Positions 44,590 through 53,780 of a stretch of 64,000 bases of DNA are shown here, one piece after another. How positions within the stretch are numbered: position 1 is the first letter of the stretch; each line of letters starts with the position of its first letter. The DNA is from Pseudomonas sp. LP_7_YM (GTDB taxonomy: Bacteria; Pseudomonadota; Gammaproteobacteria; Pseudomonadales; Pseudomonadaceae). Below the pieces are notes generated by a model, which made no database searches, was not told the origin of the DNA, and saw nothing but the letters and a program-made list of their open reading frames with translations. The position numbers were made by a program, and so were the translations under genes. The stretch spans positions 62,001-126,000 of the forward strand of contig NZ_SOCT01000010.1 in NCBI RefSeq assembly GCF_004364435.1. Reading direction: 5' to 3'.

Positions 44590-46458
44590 ATGTTGAACAA
44601 ATACCCTCTGTGGAAATACATCCTGATCCTGGCAGTGCTGGCGATCGGCTTTATTTATTCCGCACCCAATCTCTACCCTGATGACCCGGCTATTCAGGTC
44701 AGCGGCGCAAGCACTGCGCTGCAAGTCAATCAGGCTGATCTGGATCGCGTAAGCAAGGCGCTTACCGATGCTGGCATCGCGGTCAAGGGCGCGTCTCTTG
44801 CCGAGAATGGCAAGGGCGGTTTGTTGCGTCTGACCAAACAGGAAGACCAGCTGCCAGCCAAGGACGTCACCCGCAAGGCGCTGGGCGACGACTATGTCGT
44901 GGCGTTGAACCTGGCTCAGACCACGCCCAAGTGGCTGCGCAGCATTGGCGCGACCCCGATGAAGCTGGGTCTGGACTTATCCGGCGGCGTTCACTTCCTG
45001 CTTGAAGTCGACATGGATAAGGCCCTGAGCGCCCGTCTGAATGTCTATGAAGGCGAAGTGAAAAGCCTGCTGCGCAAGGATAAACTGCGCTATCGCAGCC
45101 TGCCGCAGGATGGCAACGCCATTCAGCTGGGCTTCAGTGACACCGATTCCCGCGAACAGGCCCGTGCCCTGATCCGCAAGGATTACAGCGATTTCGATAT
45201 CACCACGACCGATCGTGGCGAGATGCCGGTCCTGCGTCTGGCAATGACCCAGGCCAAGATCGCCGAGATCCGCGAATACTCGATCAAGCAGAACCTGACC
45301 ACGGTACGTAACCGCGTCAATGAGTTGGGCGTGGCCGAGCCACTGGTTCAGCGTCAGGGTGCCAATCGCATCGTGGTCGAGCTGCCAGGCGTGCAGGACA
45401 CTGCCGAGGCCAAGCGTATTCTCGGTAAGACTGCCAACCTTGAGTTCCGTCTGGGCGCAGGCCCGGATGACTCCAGAGCCACCACCGAGATGTTCGAATT
45501 CCGCGAAGGCGGTCGTCCAGCCGCTGCGGTCGAGCGCGGCCTGATCATCACCGGTGATCAGGTGACCGATGCCAAGGCTGGCTTTGACGAGCACGGTCGT
45601 CCTCAGGTGAACATTAAGCTTGATGGCCACGGCGGCGATCTGATGAGTCGTGCCACCCGCGCTAACGTTGGTCGCAGCATGGCGGTGATCTTCATCGAGC
45701 AGAAACCGACCACCACCTACACCAAGCAGGTTGTGGATGGCGTCGAGAAAGACGTGCCGGTGCAGACTTTCAAGGAAGAGAAGAAAATCATCAGCCTGGC
45801 GACCATTCAGTCGCCGCTGGGTGCTCAGTTCCGGATCACCGGTCTGAATGGCCAGGGTGAGTCGTCCGAACTGGCGCTGTTGTTGCGTGCCGGTGGTCTG
45901 GCCGCACCGATGTACTTCGCTGAAGAGCGCACAATCGGCCCGAGCCTGGGTGCCGACAACATCACCAAAGGTATCGACGCATCCCTTTGGGGCATGCTGT
46001 TCGTGTCGATCTTCATCATCGCCATCTACCGTTTCTTCGGTCTGATCGCGACGGTGGCACTGGCTTTGAACATGGTCATGCTGCTGGCCCTGATGTCGCT
46101 GCTGGGGGCAACACTGACTCTGCCAGGCATCGCCGGTATCGTCTTGACCATGGGCATGGCGGTAGACGCCAACGTACTGATCTTCTCGCGGATTCGTGAG
46201 GAACTGGGCAACGGCATGAGCGTGCAGCGTGCGATCAACGAAGGTTTCGACCGCGCCTACACTGCGATTCTCGACGCCAACCTGACTTCGCTTCTGGTCG
46301 GCGGCATTCTCTATGCCATGGGCACAGGGCCAGTCAAAGGTTTCGCCGTGACCATGTCCCTCGGGATCTTTACCTCGATGTTCACAGCCATCATGGTGAC
46401 CCGCGCAATGGTCAACCTGATTTATGGCGGTCGTGACGTCAAGAAGCTGTGGATTTAA
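44590..46458 (+). CDS. secD: Protein translocase subunit SecD
   Basis: A 622-residue RND-type membrane protein that uses proton flow to pull exported proteins into the periplasm. The N-terminal helix is in NKYPLWKYILILAVLAIGF. Family motifs LGLDLSGGVHFLLEVD, the P1 periplasmic head, and the TM4-region GIAGIVLTMGMAVDANVLIF with the conserved Asp follow. A GTG three bases upstream (44587) is in frame, but ATG 44590 gives the usual N-terminus. secF follows after nine bases. Confidence 0.96.
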   Translation: MLNKYPLWKYILILAVLAIGFIYSAPNLYPDDPAIQVSGASTALQVNQADLDRVSKALTDAGIAVKGASLAENGKGGLLRLTKQEDQLPAKDVTRKALGDDYVVALNLAQTTPKWLRSIGATPMKLGLDLSGGVHFLLEVDMDKALSARLNVYEGEVKSLLRKDKLRYRSLPQDGNAIQLGFSDTDSREQARALIRKDYSDFDITTTDRGEMPVLRLAMTQAKIAEIREYSIKQNLTTVRNRVNELGVAEPLVQRQGANRIVVELPGVQDTAEAKRILGKTANLEFRLGAGPDDSRATTEMFEFREGGRPAAAVERGLIITGDQVTDAKAGFDEHGRPQVNIKLDGHGGDLMSRATRANVGRSMAVIFIEQKPTTTYTKQVVDGVEKDVPVQTFKEEKKIISLATIQSPLGAQFRITGLNGQGESSELALLLRAGGLAAPMYFAEERTIGPSLGADNITKGIDASLWGMLFVSIFIIAIYRFFGLIATVALALNMVMLLALMSLLGATLTLPGIAGIVLTMGMAVDANVLIFSRIREELGNGMSVQRAINEGFDRAYTAILDANLTSLLVGGILYAMGTGPVKGFAVTMSLGIFTSMFTAIMVTRAMVNLIYGGRDVKKLWI

Positions 46459-46467
46459 GGGGCTGAC

Positions 46468-47379
46468 ATGAAACGTACGATCAACTTCATGGGCGTTCGC
46501 AACATTGCGTTCGGTATTACCATGCTCCTCACCGTGCTGGCGTTGTTCAGCTGGTTCCATAAAGGGCTCAACTTCGGTCTGGACTTCACCGGCGGTACGC
46601 TGATCGAGCTGACTTACGAGCACCCTGCCGATCTGGGCAAAGTGCGCCGGGAGCTGGCTTCTTCGGGTTACCACGAAGCCATCGTGCAGAGCTTCGGCGC
46701 GACCACCGACCTGTTGGTGCGGATGCCGGGTGAGGATCCGCAACTGGGTGCTCAGGTGGCCCAAGCGCTGCGCAAGACTGGTGCCGATAACCCGGTAACG
46801 GTCAAGCGCGTCGAGTTCGTCGGCCCGCAAGTGGGTGAGGAACTGCGTGACCAGGGTGGCATCGGCATGTTGCTGGCGCTTGGCGGTGTTCTGATCTACC
46901 TGGCTTTCCGCTTTCAGTGGAAGTTCGCGGTCGGCGCCATCGTTTCGCTGATCCACGACGTGGTGGTGACGATGGGCATCCTGTCGTTCTTCCAGGTGAC
47001 GTTCGACCTGACCGTACTCGCAGCTGTGCTGGCGATCATCGGTTACTCGCTCAACGACACCATCGTGGTATTCGACCGGGTGCGTGAGAACTTCCGCTTG
47101 CTGCGCAAGGCTTCGCTGATCGAGAACATCAACATCTCGACCACTCAGACCCTGCTGCGGACCATGGCCACCTCGATCTCCACGCTGTTGGCAATCGGCG
47201 CACTGTGGATTTTCGGTGGCGACAGCCTGCACGGTTTTTCCGTTGCCCTGTTCATCGGCGTTCTTGCCGGTACCTACTCGTCGATTTACATCGCCAACGT
47301 GGTGCTGATCTGGCTGAACCTGCGCTCCGAGGACCTGTTGCCTCCTGTGACCGCTGAGAAAGTTGACGATCGGCCATAA
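46468..47379 (+). CDS. secF: Protein translocase subunit SecF
   Basis: A 303-residue partner of SecD with six membrane helices. Family landmarks are FNFGLDFTGGTLIE-type (here LNFGLDFTGGTLIEL), VLAIIGYSLNDTIVVFDRVREN and the C-terminal helices. It ends the yajC-secD-secF operon and is followed by a strong terminator. Confidence 0.96.
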   Translation: MKRTINFMGVRNIAFGITMLLTVLALFSWFHKGLNFGLDFTGGTLIELTYEHPADLGKVRRELASSGYHEAIVQSFGATTDLLVRMPGEDPQLGAQVAQALRKTGADNPVTVKRVEFVGPQVGEELRDQGGIGMLLALGGVLIYLAFRFQWKFAVGAIVSLIHDVVVTMGILSFFQVTFDLTVLAAVLAIIGYSLNDTIVVFDRVRENFRLLRKASLIENINISTTQTLLRTMATSISTLLAIGALWIFGGDSLHGFSVALFIGVLAGTYSSIYIANVVLIWLNLRSEDLLPPVTAEKVDDRP

Positions 47380-47405
47380 CGATTGTTCTGGTCAGCCGGC
47401 ACACT

Positions 47406-47439
47406 AAAAAGGCGCGAGTATGAACTCGCGCCTTTTTTT
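47406..47439 (+). terminator. Terminator of the yajC-secDF operon
   Basis: Perfect stem GGCGCGAGT-ATGA-ACTCGCGCC bounded by A-run and T7-run, 27 bases after the secF stop. Confidence 0.93.
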
Positions 47440-47497
47440 GTGCTCCAAGGCTGGGAGTAGCGTGAGCAATTGCGCTGAATAGGGTCAGGAGGTTCAC

Positions 47498-48043
47498 GTG
47501 AACAAATCGTTGCTAGTTGGTGCGGTATTGGGTGCTGTCGGTGTCACCGCCGGTGGCGCTTTGGCCACCTATAGCCTCGTTAAATCAAACGGTCCGGAGT
47601 ACGCAGACGTACTCGCCGTCGAGCCTGTAAAAGAACAGATCAAAACCCCTCGTCAAGTGTGCAAGGACGTCGCCGTCACGCATCGCGCTCCGGTCAAGGA
47701 TCAGCATCAGATCGTGGGTAGCGTCATCGGTGCTGTAGCGGGTGGCTTGCTCGGTAACCAGATCGGGGGCGGTAACGGCAAGAAAGTCATGACCGTTGCC
47801 GGTGCTGTCGGGGGTGGCTACGCCGGTAACAAGGTTCAGGAAGGCATGCAGAACCGCGATACCTACACCACGAGCGAATCGCGCTGCAATACCGTCAATG
47901 ACATCAGCGACAAGGTGGTGGGCTACAACGTGAAGTACAAGCTCAACGACAAGGTCGGCCAAGTGCGCATGGATCGTGATCCGGGCAGCCAGATTCCGGT
48001 TAATAAAGAGGGGCAGCTGGAATTGAGTCAGGCGGGTCAATAA
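47498..48043 (+). CDS. Glycine-zipper 2TM domain envelope protein
   Basis: A 181-residue envelope protein with an N-terminal hydrophobic anchor or signal (LLVGAVLGAVGVTAGGALATYS) and a glycine-zipper membrane motif at about residues 72-112 (GSVIGAVAGGLLGNQIGGG and VAGAVGGGYAGNKVQ). Its C-terminal domain has YNVKYKLNDKVGQVRMDRDPG, as in SlyB/UmoD-like outer-membrane lipoprotein relatives. There is no lipobox. It is monocistronic, bounded by terminators on both sides. The role is presumably envelope stability. Confidence 0.85.
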   Translation: MNKSLLVGAVLGAVGVTAGGALATYSLVKSNGPEYADVLAVEPVKEQIKTPRQVCKDVAVTHRAPVKDQHQIVGSVIGAVAGGLLGNQIGGGNGKKVMTVAGAVGGGYAGNKVQEGMQNRDTYTTSESRCNTVNDISDKVVGYNVKYKLNDKVGQVRMDRDPGSQIPVNKEGQLELSQAGQ

Positions 48044-48064
48044 AGCCTCTGGTTCACGCAGTTC

Positions 48065-48097
48065 AAAAAACGCCCTACATGCAAGGGCGTTTTTTTG
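48065..48097 (+). terminator. Terminator after the glycine-zipper gene
   Basis: Stem ACGCCCT-ACATGCA-AGGGCGT with A6 before and T7 after, about 20 bases past the stop codon. Confidence 0.92.
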
Positions 48098-48315
48098 TGC
48101 CCGGTTTTATACACGGGCTCTGCAAGCCTGCTCCTGTAGATGTGCCAACTCGCCTTTGTGATCCCATATGTATTAAGTATCGAATGGGTAGTAACTATAT
48201 ATTTTTAATCCGAAACCCTGCCGCGTAAGCTTTTTCAGGTGGCTTTTGGCGTCTGTGCCTGTGAGTCCACTGCATAACTCTAATAAAAATCAGCAACACC
48301 ACGCGGGATATAAAA

Positions 48316-49557
48316 ATGCATAAAAGCCCTGTTTCCATAGGCCTTAAGACTGCTACCTTGGGTTTGAGTCTGACCTGTCCAGGTTTTGCCGAAGCCGATT
48401 TCTTCGAAGACAGCAAAGCCGATCTGGAATTTCGAAATTTTTATTTCAACAGCGACTACCGCCAGGAAGGCGCGAGTCAGTCCAAGCGCGATGAATGGGC
48501 CCAGGGCCTGATTCTCAAGTTCGAGTCCGGGTTTACTGAAGGTGCGGTGGGCTTTGGCGTGGACGCCATTGGGCTCTTCGGCCTGAAACTGGACTCAGGT
48601 CCTGATCGCCGCAACACGGGTCTGCTGCCGGTCGGTGACCAAAAAGCGCCCGACGACTATGGCCGTTCAGGCGTGACCGCCAAGGCCAGAATCTCCAAGA
48701 GCGTGTTGCGCGTCGGCACCTTAATGCCCAAATTACCCACGGTTCTGCCCAACGATGGACGCCTGTTACCGCAAACCTTTCGCGGTGCTCAACTGACCTC
48801 AAAAGACATTAACGATATGACCCTTAATGTCGGGCGCCTGACCAGCAATACCGAGCGCAACGACAGCGGCCACGAGGACATTGAAGCTACCGGCAAAAGC
48901 ATCAAGGGCGGTCGTCCCAGTGAGAGGTTCGACTTCGCCAGTGCCAGCTTCAACTGGAGCAAAGGCCTGACCACGTCCTACAACTACGGCGGCCTTGAGA
49001 ACAATTACAAACAACACATTGTCACGCTGCTGCACAGCTTTCCCTTGAGTGAATCGCAGTCGATCAAGAGCGACCTGCGCTACGCACGCTCGCTCAAGGA
49101 CGGCAACACCAACGTCGACAACACGGCCATCGGCGCCAAATTCACCTACAACATCAGCGGCCATAGTTTCGGCGTGGCGTATCAGCGCATGAATGGCGAA
49201 ACCGGCTTCCCTCATCTGGCGGGTACCGACTCGTTTCTCGTCAACTACGTGATGATCTCCCCTGACTTTGCCAATCCTGAAGAGCGTTCATGGCAGGCTC
49301 GCTACGATTACAACTTTGCCACCGTCGGGGTGCCGGGCCTGACCTTCATGACTCGTTACCTCAAAGGCGACAACTTCGCTCGCGGCAGCAAGGAAGGCAC
49401 CGAATGGGAACGCAACACCGATATCGCCTACGTGTTCCAGAGCGGCGCTCTGAAAAACCTCGAGTTGAAGTGGCGCAACGGCAGCTATCGAAGCAATGGC
49501 GGCAGCAACATTGACCAGAACCGCGTGATCGTTAGCTACACATTGCCGTTGTTGTAA
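48316..49557 (+). CDS. OprD family outer-membrane porin
   Basis: A 413-residue OprD-type substrate-specific porin. The signal peptide ends near GFAEAD. The mature start FFEDSKADLEFRNFYFNSDYR is the OprD hallmark, followed by RDEWAQGLILKFESGFTEG, VGFGVDAIGLFGLKLDSG and a C-terminus ending in a beta-strand (RVIVSYTLPLL). OprD-family porins take up amino acids or carboxylates; the subfamily cannot be fixed. It sits 66 bases upstream of an exported lyase gene in the same direction and probably delivers that enzyme's substrate. Confidence 0.9.
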   Translation: MHKSPVSIGLKTATLGLSLTCPGFAEADFFEDSKADLEFRNFYFNSDYRQEGASQSKRDEWAQGLILKFESGFTEGAVGFGVDAIGLFGLKLDSGPDRRNTGLLPVGDQKAPDDYGRSGVTAKARISKSVLRVGTLMPKLPTVLPNDGRLLPQTFRGAQLTSKDINDMTLNVGRLTSNTERNDSGHEDIEATGKSIKGGRPSERFDFASASFNWSKGLTTSYNYGGLENNYKQHIVTLLHSFPLSESQSIKSDLRYARSLKDGNTNVDNTAIGAKFTYNISGHSFGVAYQRMNGETGFPHLAGTDSFLVNYVMISPDFANPEERSWQARYDYNFATVGVPGLTFMTRYLKGDNFARGSKEGTEWERNTDIAYVFQSGALKNLELKWRNGSYRSNGGSNIDQNRVIVSYTLPLL

Positions 49558-49623
49558 GTCCTGACTTTTTGCACAAGACCCCACACCGCTTACCCGCGGC
49601 CTTCGCCGCATTGGAGCCTGAAG

Positions 49624-51222
49624 ATGCTAACAAGAAAAACCCTTATCCACCTGGCCGTGGCTTTTGCCCTGTTCAACAGTTATGGCGCCTACGCGGCCAA
49701 TACTGCGGACCTGCCGTGCAAGACCACCGAAGAGTGCGCGGCGCAGGCCGCAAAAATCGGCGCGTCGGTGGATAAGTCGAAGACCAAGGGCAGCAAGACC
49801 GAAAGCCAGTTTTCCTGGCTGAACCGGATCAACAAAGCTTCAATCGTCATGCTGACAGAGGAGGGGATCGTCAAACCCGAAATGGGCCAGAAGATCGCCA
49901 CGGGTGTGCGCTATGCCATCGACCAGGCGGATCAGCCAAACGGCAAGCGCCCCAGCGACGTGCTGCAGTTGGAGGAAATCATGACCGACAAGATCGGCCC
50001 GGAAGCCTCGCTGATCCACTCCGGTCGCAGCCGTCAGGACATGCTCGCCACTTACCGGCTGGCCAAGTTGCGTTCCGACGTTCTGGCCTACAGCGAAGCG
50101 ATGAACGCGACGCGTAAACGCCTGCTGGATCTTGCAGATAAAAATGTTGATACGCTGATTCCGGCGTACACCAACGGCGTCCAAGCAATGCCGATTACCT
50201 ACGCGCATTACCTGCTGGCGTTCGAGGCGGCCTTCGATCGCGACGGCCAGCGCATTCGCGAGCTGTATCAGCGCTTGAACCAGAGCCCGATGGGCACCGC
50301 AGTGCTGGCCAATTCGGCGTATCCGCTTAACCGCGAGCGCCTGGCCGAACTGTTGGGCTTCGACGGCGTGCGGGAAAACTCACTGGATTCCAGCCAGGTC
50401 TCGACCTATGACATTCCTATCGAGGCGGCGAACATCGCCTCGTCTTCGGCCATCCGGGTCGGGGCGATGATTGGCGATATCCACACTCAGTACCACCAGA
50501 TCCGTCCGTGGTTGCTGCTGGACGAGGAAAAAACCTACACCAGCAGCGCGATGCCGCAGAAACGTAATCCGGGTTTGCTGATGCGAACTCGTGAAACCGC
50601 CTCGGACGTTGTAGGACTGGCGCAGACGGTCACCTTGCGTGCGCACAACGTGACCACCGGCATGACTGACTACAAGTTCGCTTTCGACTCGCTCGGCATC
50701 TTCGATTCAACCAAGGACATGTTCGGCGCCATGGATGCGGTGCTCGATGCATTGCAGGTCAATCCGCAGCGTGCCCGCGAAGAGCTGGAGAACGAGTGGA
50801 CGACTTCCATGGAACTGGCTGACACGCTGGAGCGTACGCAGAAGGTGCCCTTCCGTATTGGTCACAGCTTTGCGTCGCTGATCGTCGAGCAGGCGCGCAG
50901 CGAAGGCCTGACCCCGAAAACCTTCCCCTATGCCGATGCACAGAAGCTCTTCACCAAGGCCGCGGACAAGTATCAGTGGAAGCAAAACACCTTGCCGCTG
51001 GACGAAGCGACCTTCCGTGCCTCGCTGTCGCCGGAGAATATGGTCAAGACCCGCAAAGGCACTGGCGGTCCGCAACCGGAAGAGGTCAAGCGCATGCTTG
51101 CCGAAGCGCACAAGACGCTGGACGCTGATCAGACATGGCTTCGCGAGCGTAGGGAAAAGCTGACCCAGGCTGAAGGTAATCTGGATCGGGCCTTCGAGAA
51201 ACTGTTGTCGTCCAAGGGGTAA
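49624..51222 (+). CDS. Exported argininosuccinate-lyase-like enzyme (fumarase/aspartase superfamily)
   Basis: A 532-residue lyase with a Sec signal peptide (cleavage likely AYA-AN, after residue 24), which is unusual because argininosuccinate lyases are cytoplasmic. Superfamily signatures are LIHSGRSRQDMLATYRL with His132 and TSSAMPQKRNPGLL with Ser307/Ser308, the catalytic-loop signature. The architecture is helical throughout. Two Cys residues near the mature N-terminus (32 and 38) could form a disulfide. The enzyme should cleave an N-substituted aspartate or similar to fumarate plus an amine in the periplasm. The porin upstream and the symporter gene downstream (opposite strand) support an uptake-linked catabolic role. 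The substrate is unknown. Confidence 0.8.
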   Translation: MLTRKTLIHLAVAFALFNSYGAYAANTADLPCKTTEECAAQAAKIGASVDKSKTKGSKTESQFSWLNRINKASIVMLTEEGIVKPEMGQKIATGVRYAIDQADQPNGKRPSDVLQLEEIMTDKIGPEASLIHSGRSRQDMLATYRLAKLRSDVLAYSEAMNATRKRLLDLADKNVDTLIPAYTNGVQAMPITYAHYLLAFEAAFDRDGQRIRELYQRLNQSPMGTAVLANSAYPLNRERLAELLGFDGVRENSLDSSQVSTYDIPIEAANIASSSAIRVGAMIGDIHTQYHQIRPWLLLDEEKTYTSSAMPQKRNPGLLMRTRETASDVVGLAQTVTLRAHNVTTGMTDYKFAFDSLGIFDSTKDMFGAMDAVLDALQVNPQRAREELENEWTTSMELADTLERTQKVPFRIGHSFASLIVEQARSEGLTPKTFPYADAQKLFTKAADKYQWKQNTLPLDEATFRASLSPENMVKTRKGTGGPQPEEVKRMLAEAHKTLDADQTWLRERREKLTQAEGNLDRAFEKLLSSKG

Positions 51223-51279
51223 GACTGCTGGCGAGGGAGCGCCGCAGAGCCGGCAGGTGCAGGTTCTGTGGGAACGAGT

Positions 51280-52554
51280 TCATTCGCGATTGGGTGCTTT
51301 GGGCGATGGAGGTTCATCGACCACGCTGCCTTCTCGCGGATTAATTCGCTCCCAGAGGATCAATGCATTTTGCCACCTCGCAATCGCGAGACAGGCCACG
51401 CAGTTGCCCAAGACATTGGTCAGCACGCGGCATTTCATTAGACGCTCCACGCCCAGCAGTAATCCCACGCCCTCCACAGGCACTACGTGCAGCAGATTCA
51501 ACGTTACGATCAAGGTGAAAAAGGCCGATCCCGCCATACTGGTAGACCCCAGCGACGTTACCAGAGCAATCAGCAGCAGCGTCAGCAAGTCGGTCGCCGA
51601 CAGGTCGATGGCTGACATCTGCGCCAGAAACAGCACTGCCGTGATCAGGTAGATATTCGAACCGCTGAGGTTGAAGGTGTAGCCCGTAGTAAGAACCAGG
51701 CGCGTCACTTGCCGGTCGCAGCCCGCTGCCTGCATCTTCTCGATCAGCCCCGGCAGCGCCGCGACTGAAGAGCCGGTGAAGGTGACCAGCAACAGCTCAT
51801 CCTTGAGATGAATGACCAATGACCACAGCGAGGTGCCGCACGCTCGTGCTATGGGCGTTAATATCAGCAGAACAAACGCGCCACAGGCCAGGTACATGAC
51901 GGCCACGAACTTGAGCAGCGGCAGCGCGGAGGCCGGGCCGAACCTGCCGACGGTGAACGCGATGGCGCCGAACGCGGCAATGGGGGCGAATCGAAGGACC
52001 TGCCTCAAGCCCTTGAACAGCACGTCGACGATTTTTTCCAGCATCAGTCGCGCTGCATCGACATGACGACGACCGCGGGCTCGCGCCATCAAGGTTCCTG
52101 TCAGCAGACCCGCGAGCATCACTTGCAGAATAGGATTTTGCGTCAGTGCGCGAGTCAGCATTGAGCCTGCGGCTGCCCAGGCAAAGGCGGTTGATGATGG
52201 CGGCGCAATGTCGAAATTCGTCGCAAGCGCCGAAACACCCAAGCCCGTTCCAGTGCCGGGGTGCGTGAGCTGGGTAACCAGGCAGCCCAGCGCCAGAGAA
52301 AGCAGCGCCATGCTTTGAAAGTAAAGCCACACCCTGACACCCAGCCCACGCTGCCTGACCTGCAGGCCCGCGACGCCGGACGCGATCAACAGGAACATCA
52401 TGAACGGCATCAGCCACCCGATGACGCGGATAAACCCATCGCTCAGCGGTTTCATCTCCATCGCGAGCCCAGGATCGAAGACACCCAGAAGCGCGCCACA
52501 GACGATGGCCAGAAGAAGGTGCAGAGTCGTGCTGCGCAGGAGCCTGTCAGGCAT
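51280..52554 (-). CDS. Dicarboxylate/amino acid:cation symporter (DAACS family)
   Basis: About 424 residues from ATG 52554 (MPDRLLRSTTLHLL), chosen over an upstream in-frame extension that lacks hydrophobic character. Membrane helices repeat through the protein in the DctA/GltP pattern. Hairpin motif FTGSSVAALPGLIEKM and TM7 motif TTGYTFNLSGSNIYL are recognisable. The latter departs from the usual NLDGT sodium/substrate motif (Asp to Ser and Thr to Ser), so the coupling ion or substrate may differ. It is convergent with the exported lyase gene and divergent from a LysR regulator. Confidence 0.85.
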   Translation of the reverse strand: MPDRLLRSTTLHLLLAIVCGALLGVFDPGLAMEMKPLSDGFIRVIGWLMPFMMFLLIASGVAGLQVRQRGLGVRVWLYFQSMALLSLALGCLVTQLTHPGTGTGLGVSALATNFDIAPPSSTAFAWAAAGSMLTRALTQNPILQVMLAGLLTGTLMARARGRRHVDAARLMLEKIVDVLFKGLRQVLRFAPIAAFGAIAFTVGRFGPASALPLLKFVAVMYLACGAFVLLILTPIARACGTSLWSLVIHLKDELLLVTFTGSSVAALPGLIEKMQAAGCDRQVTRLVLTTGYTFNLSGSNIYLITAVLFLAQMSAIDLSATDLLTLLLIALVTSLGSTSMAGSAFFTLIVTLNLLHVVPVEGVGLLLGVERLMKCRVLTNVLGNCVACLAIARWQNALILWERINPREGSVVDEPPSPKAPNRE

Positions 52555-52684
52555 CAATGATCCGTAAGTGGCGTGCTTATTGTTATGAGCGTGCCTTGCC
52601 AGTGAGGTGGCGATTGGGCACGCTTGCCGGCCAGTGTCGCATTGATCGGCGGCAATCATAAAATCTCTCCACGGGATAGACCAC

Positions 52685-53617
52685 ATGGAGCTTCGTCATC
52701 TGCGCTATTTCGTGATGGTGGCCCAAGAGCGCCATTTCACTCGCGCGGCAGCACGGCTGAATATGCAGCAGCCGCCGCTCAGCCAGCAGATTCGTGCGCT
52801 GGAAGATGAACTGGGCTTCGAGCTGTTCAAGCGTCACCCCAAAGGCGTGGATCTGACTGCTGGCGGGCAGGTATTCCTGCAAGAGGCGCAGGACATTCTG
52901 ACGCGGGTCAAAGAAGGGGCGCTCAAGGCCTCACGCGCTGCCAGTGGCATAGAGGGCCAGCTGTGTGTCGGCTTCACCAGCTCGGCAGCGGCTCATCCAT
53001 TGATCCCGCGCATCATCCGCGCCTATCGCGAACGCTTTGCGGGGGTGGCTGTTTCACTCAAGGAGGGCAGTGCCCAACAACTGACGGATGCGACCATCGA
53101 GGGCAGCGTGGATGTCGGTATTTTGCGCGCGCCGGTCAGTCGTCATCAGAGCATCGAGTTTCATCGGCTGCTCAATGAAGAAATGTTGCTGACATTGCCG
53201 GTAGGGCATGGGTTACTCGCAGGACATGCGGCGGGAGATGAAGCGCCTGTCATCTCTCTGCCGGATCTTGCTGGCGAGCAGTTCATTCTCGTCCGTCGCC
53301 CAGGTGCACCGGGCATGTACGCCAATCTGATCAAGGCCTGTCAGAACGCAGGCTTCAACCCGAAGATCGCTTTCGAGGTCGAGCGCATGCTCACCAATGT
53401 CAGTCTCGTGGCTGCAGGGGCGGGGATTTCCATCGTGCCTGCCTCGATGAAGGATGTGCACAAGGAAAGCGTCGTCTACTGCCGGATCGGTAACGCCAAG
53501 CCTCGACTGCATGCGCCCATCACGCTGGTGTGCCGCAGTTTCAACCAGCTGCCGCCGCTGCAGAATTTCATTGATCTGTCCCGAGAGTTGAGCGGGCGGA
53601 AAATCACACTGCGTTAA
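52685..53617 (+). CDS. LysR-type transcriptional regulator (BenM/CatM-like)
   Basis: A 310-residue LysR regulator starting MELRHLRYFVMVAQERHFT, with helix-turn-helix ARLNMQQPPLSQQIRALEDELG. The effector domain is of the BenM/CatM type (IEGQLCVGFTSSAAAHPLIP). It is divergent from the DAACS symporter across about 130 bases, so it probably controls the symporter and perhaps the adjacent lyase. The co-inducer is unknown. Confidence 0.9.
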   Translation: MELRHLRYFVMVAQERHFTRAAARLNMQQPPLSQQIRALEDELGFELFKRHPKGVDLTAGGQVFLQEAQDILTRVKEGALKASRAASGIEGQLCVGFTSSAAAHPLIPRIIRAYRERFAGVAVSLKEGSAQQLTDATIEGSVDVGILRAPVSRHQSIEFHRLLNEEMLLTLPVGHGLLAGHAAGDEAPVISLPDLAGEQFILVRRPGAPGMYANLIKACQNAGFNPKIAFEVERMLTNVSLVAAGAGISIVPASMKDVHKESVVYCRIGNAKPRLHAPITLVCRSFNQLPPLQNFIDLSRELSGRKITLR

Positions 53618-53780
53618 CGCTCATGTCCGGGTTGTACCTCACATCGACACGCGCCGCTGGTCCCGTGCAGACGTCGGAGGTTACGACGGCAGCGAACTCG
53701 GCAGGCCGGTCGCCGCGCATGTACCTGATACGACGAATTCGTACAGTGGCGGTGTTTTCTGTAAACGGCAGCGGCGAAGC

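Noticed and set aside
44977..47232. A 751-codon open frame antisense to secD/secF
   Set aside because: His/Gln/Asp-rich translation typical of the reverse complement of biased GC-rich codons; secD and secF on the other strand are unmistakable.
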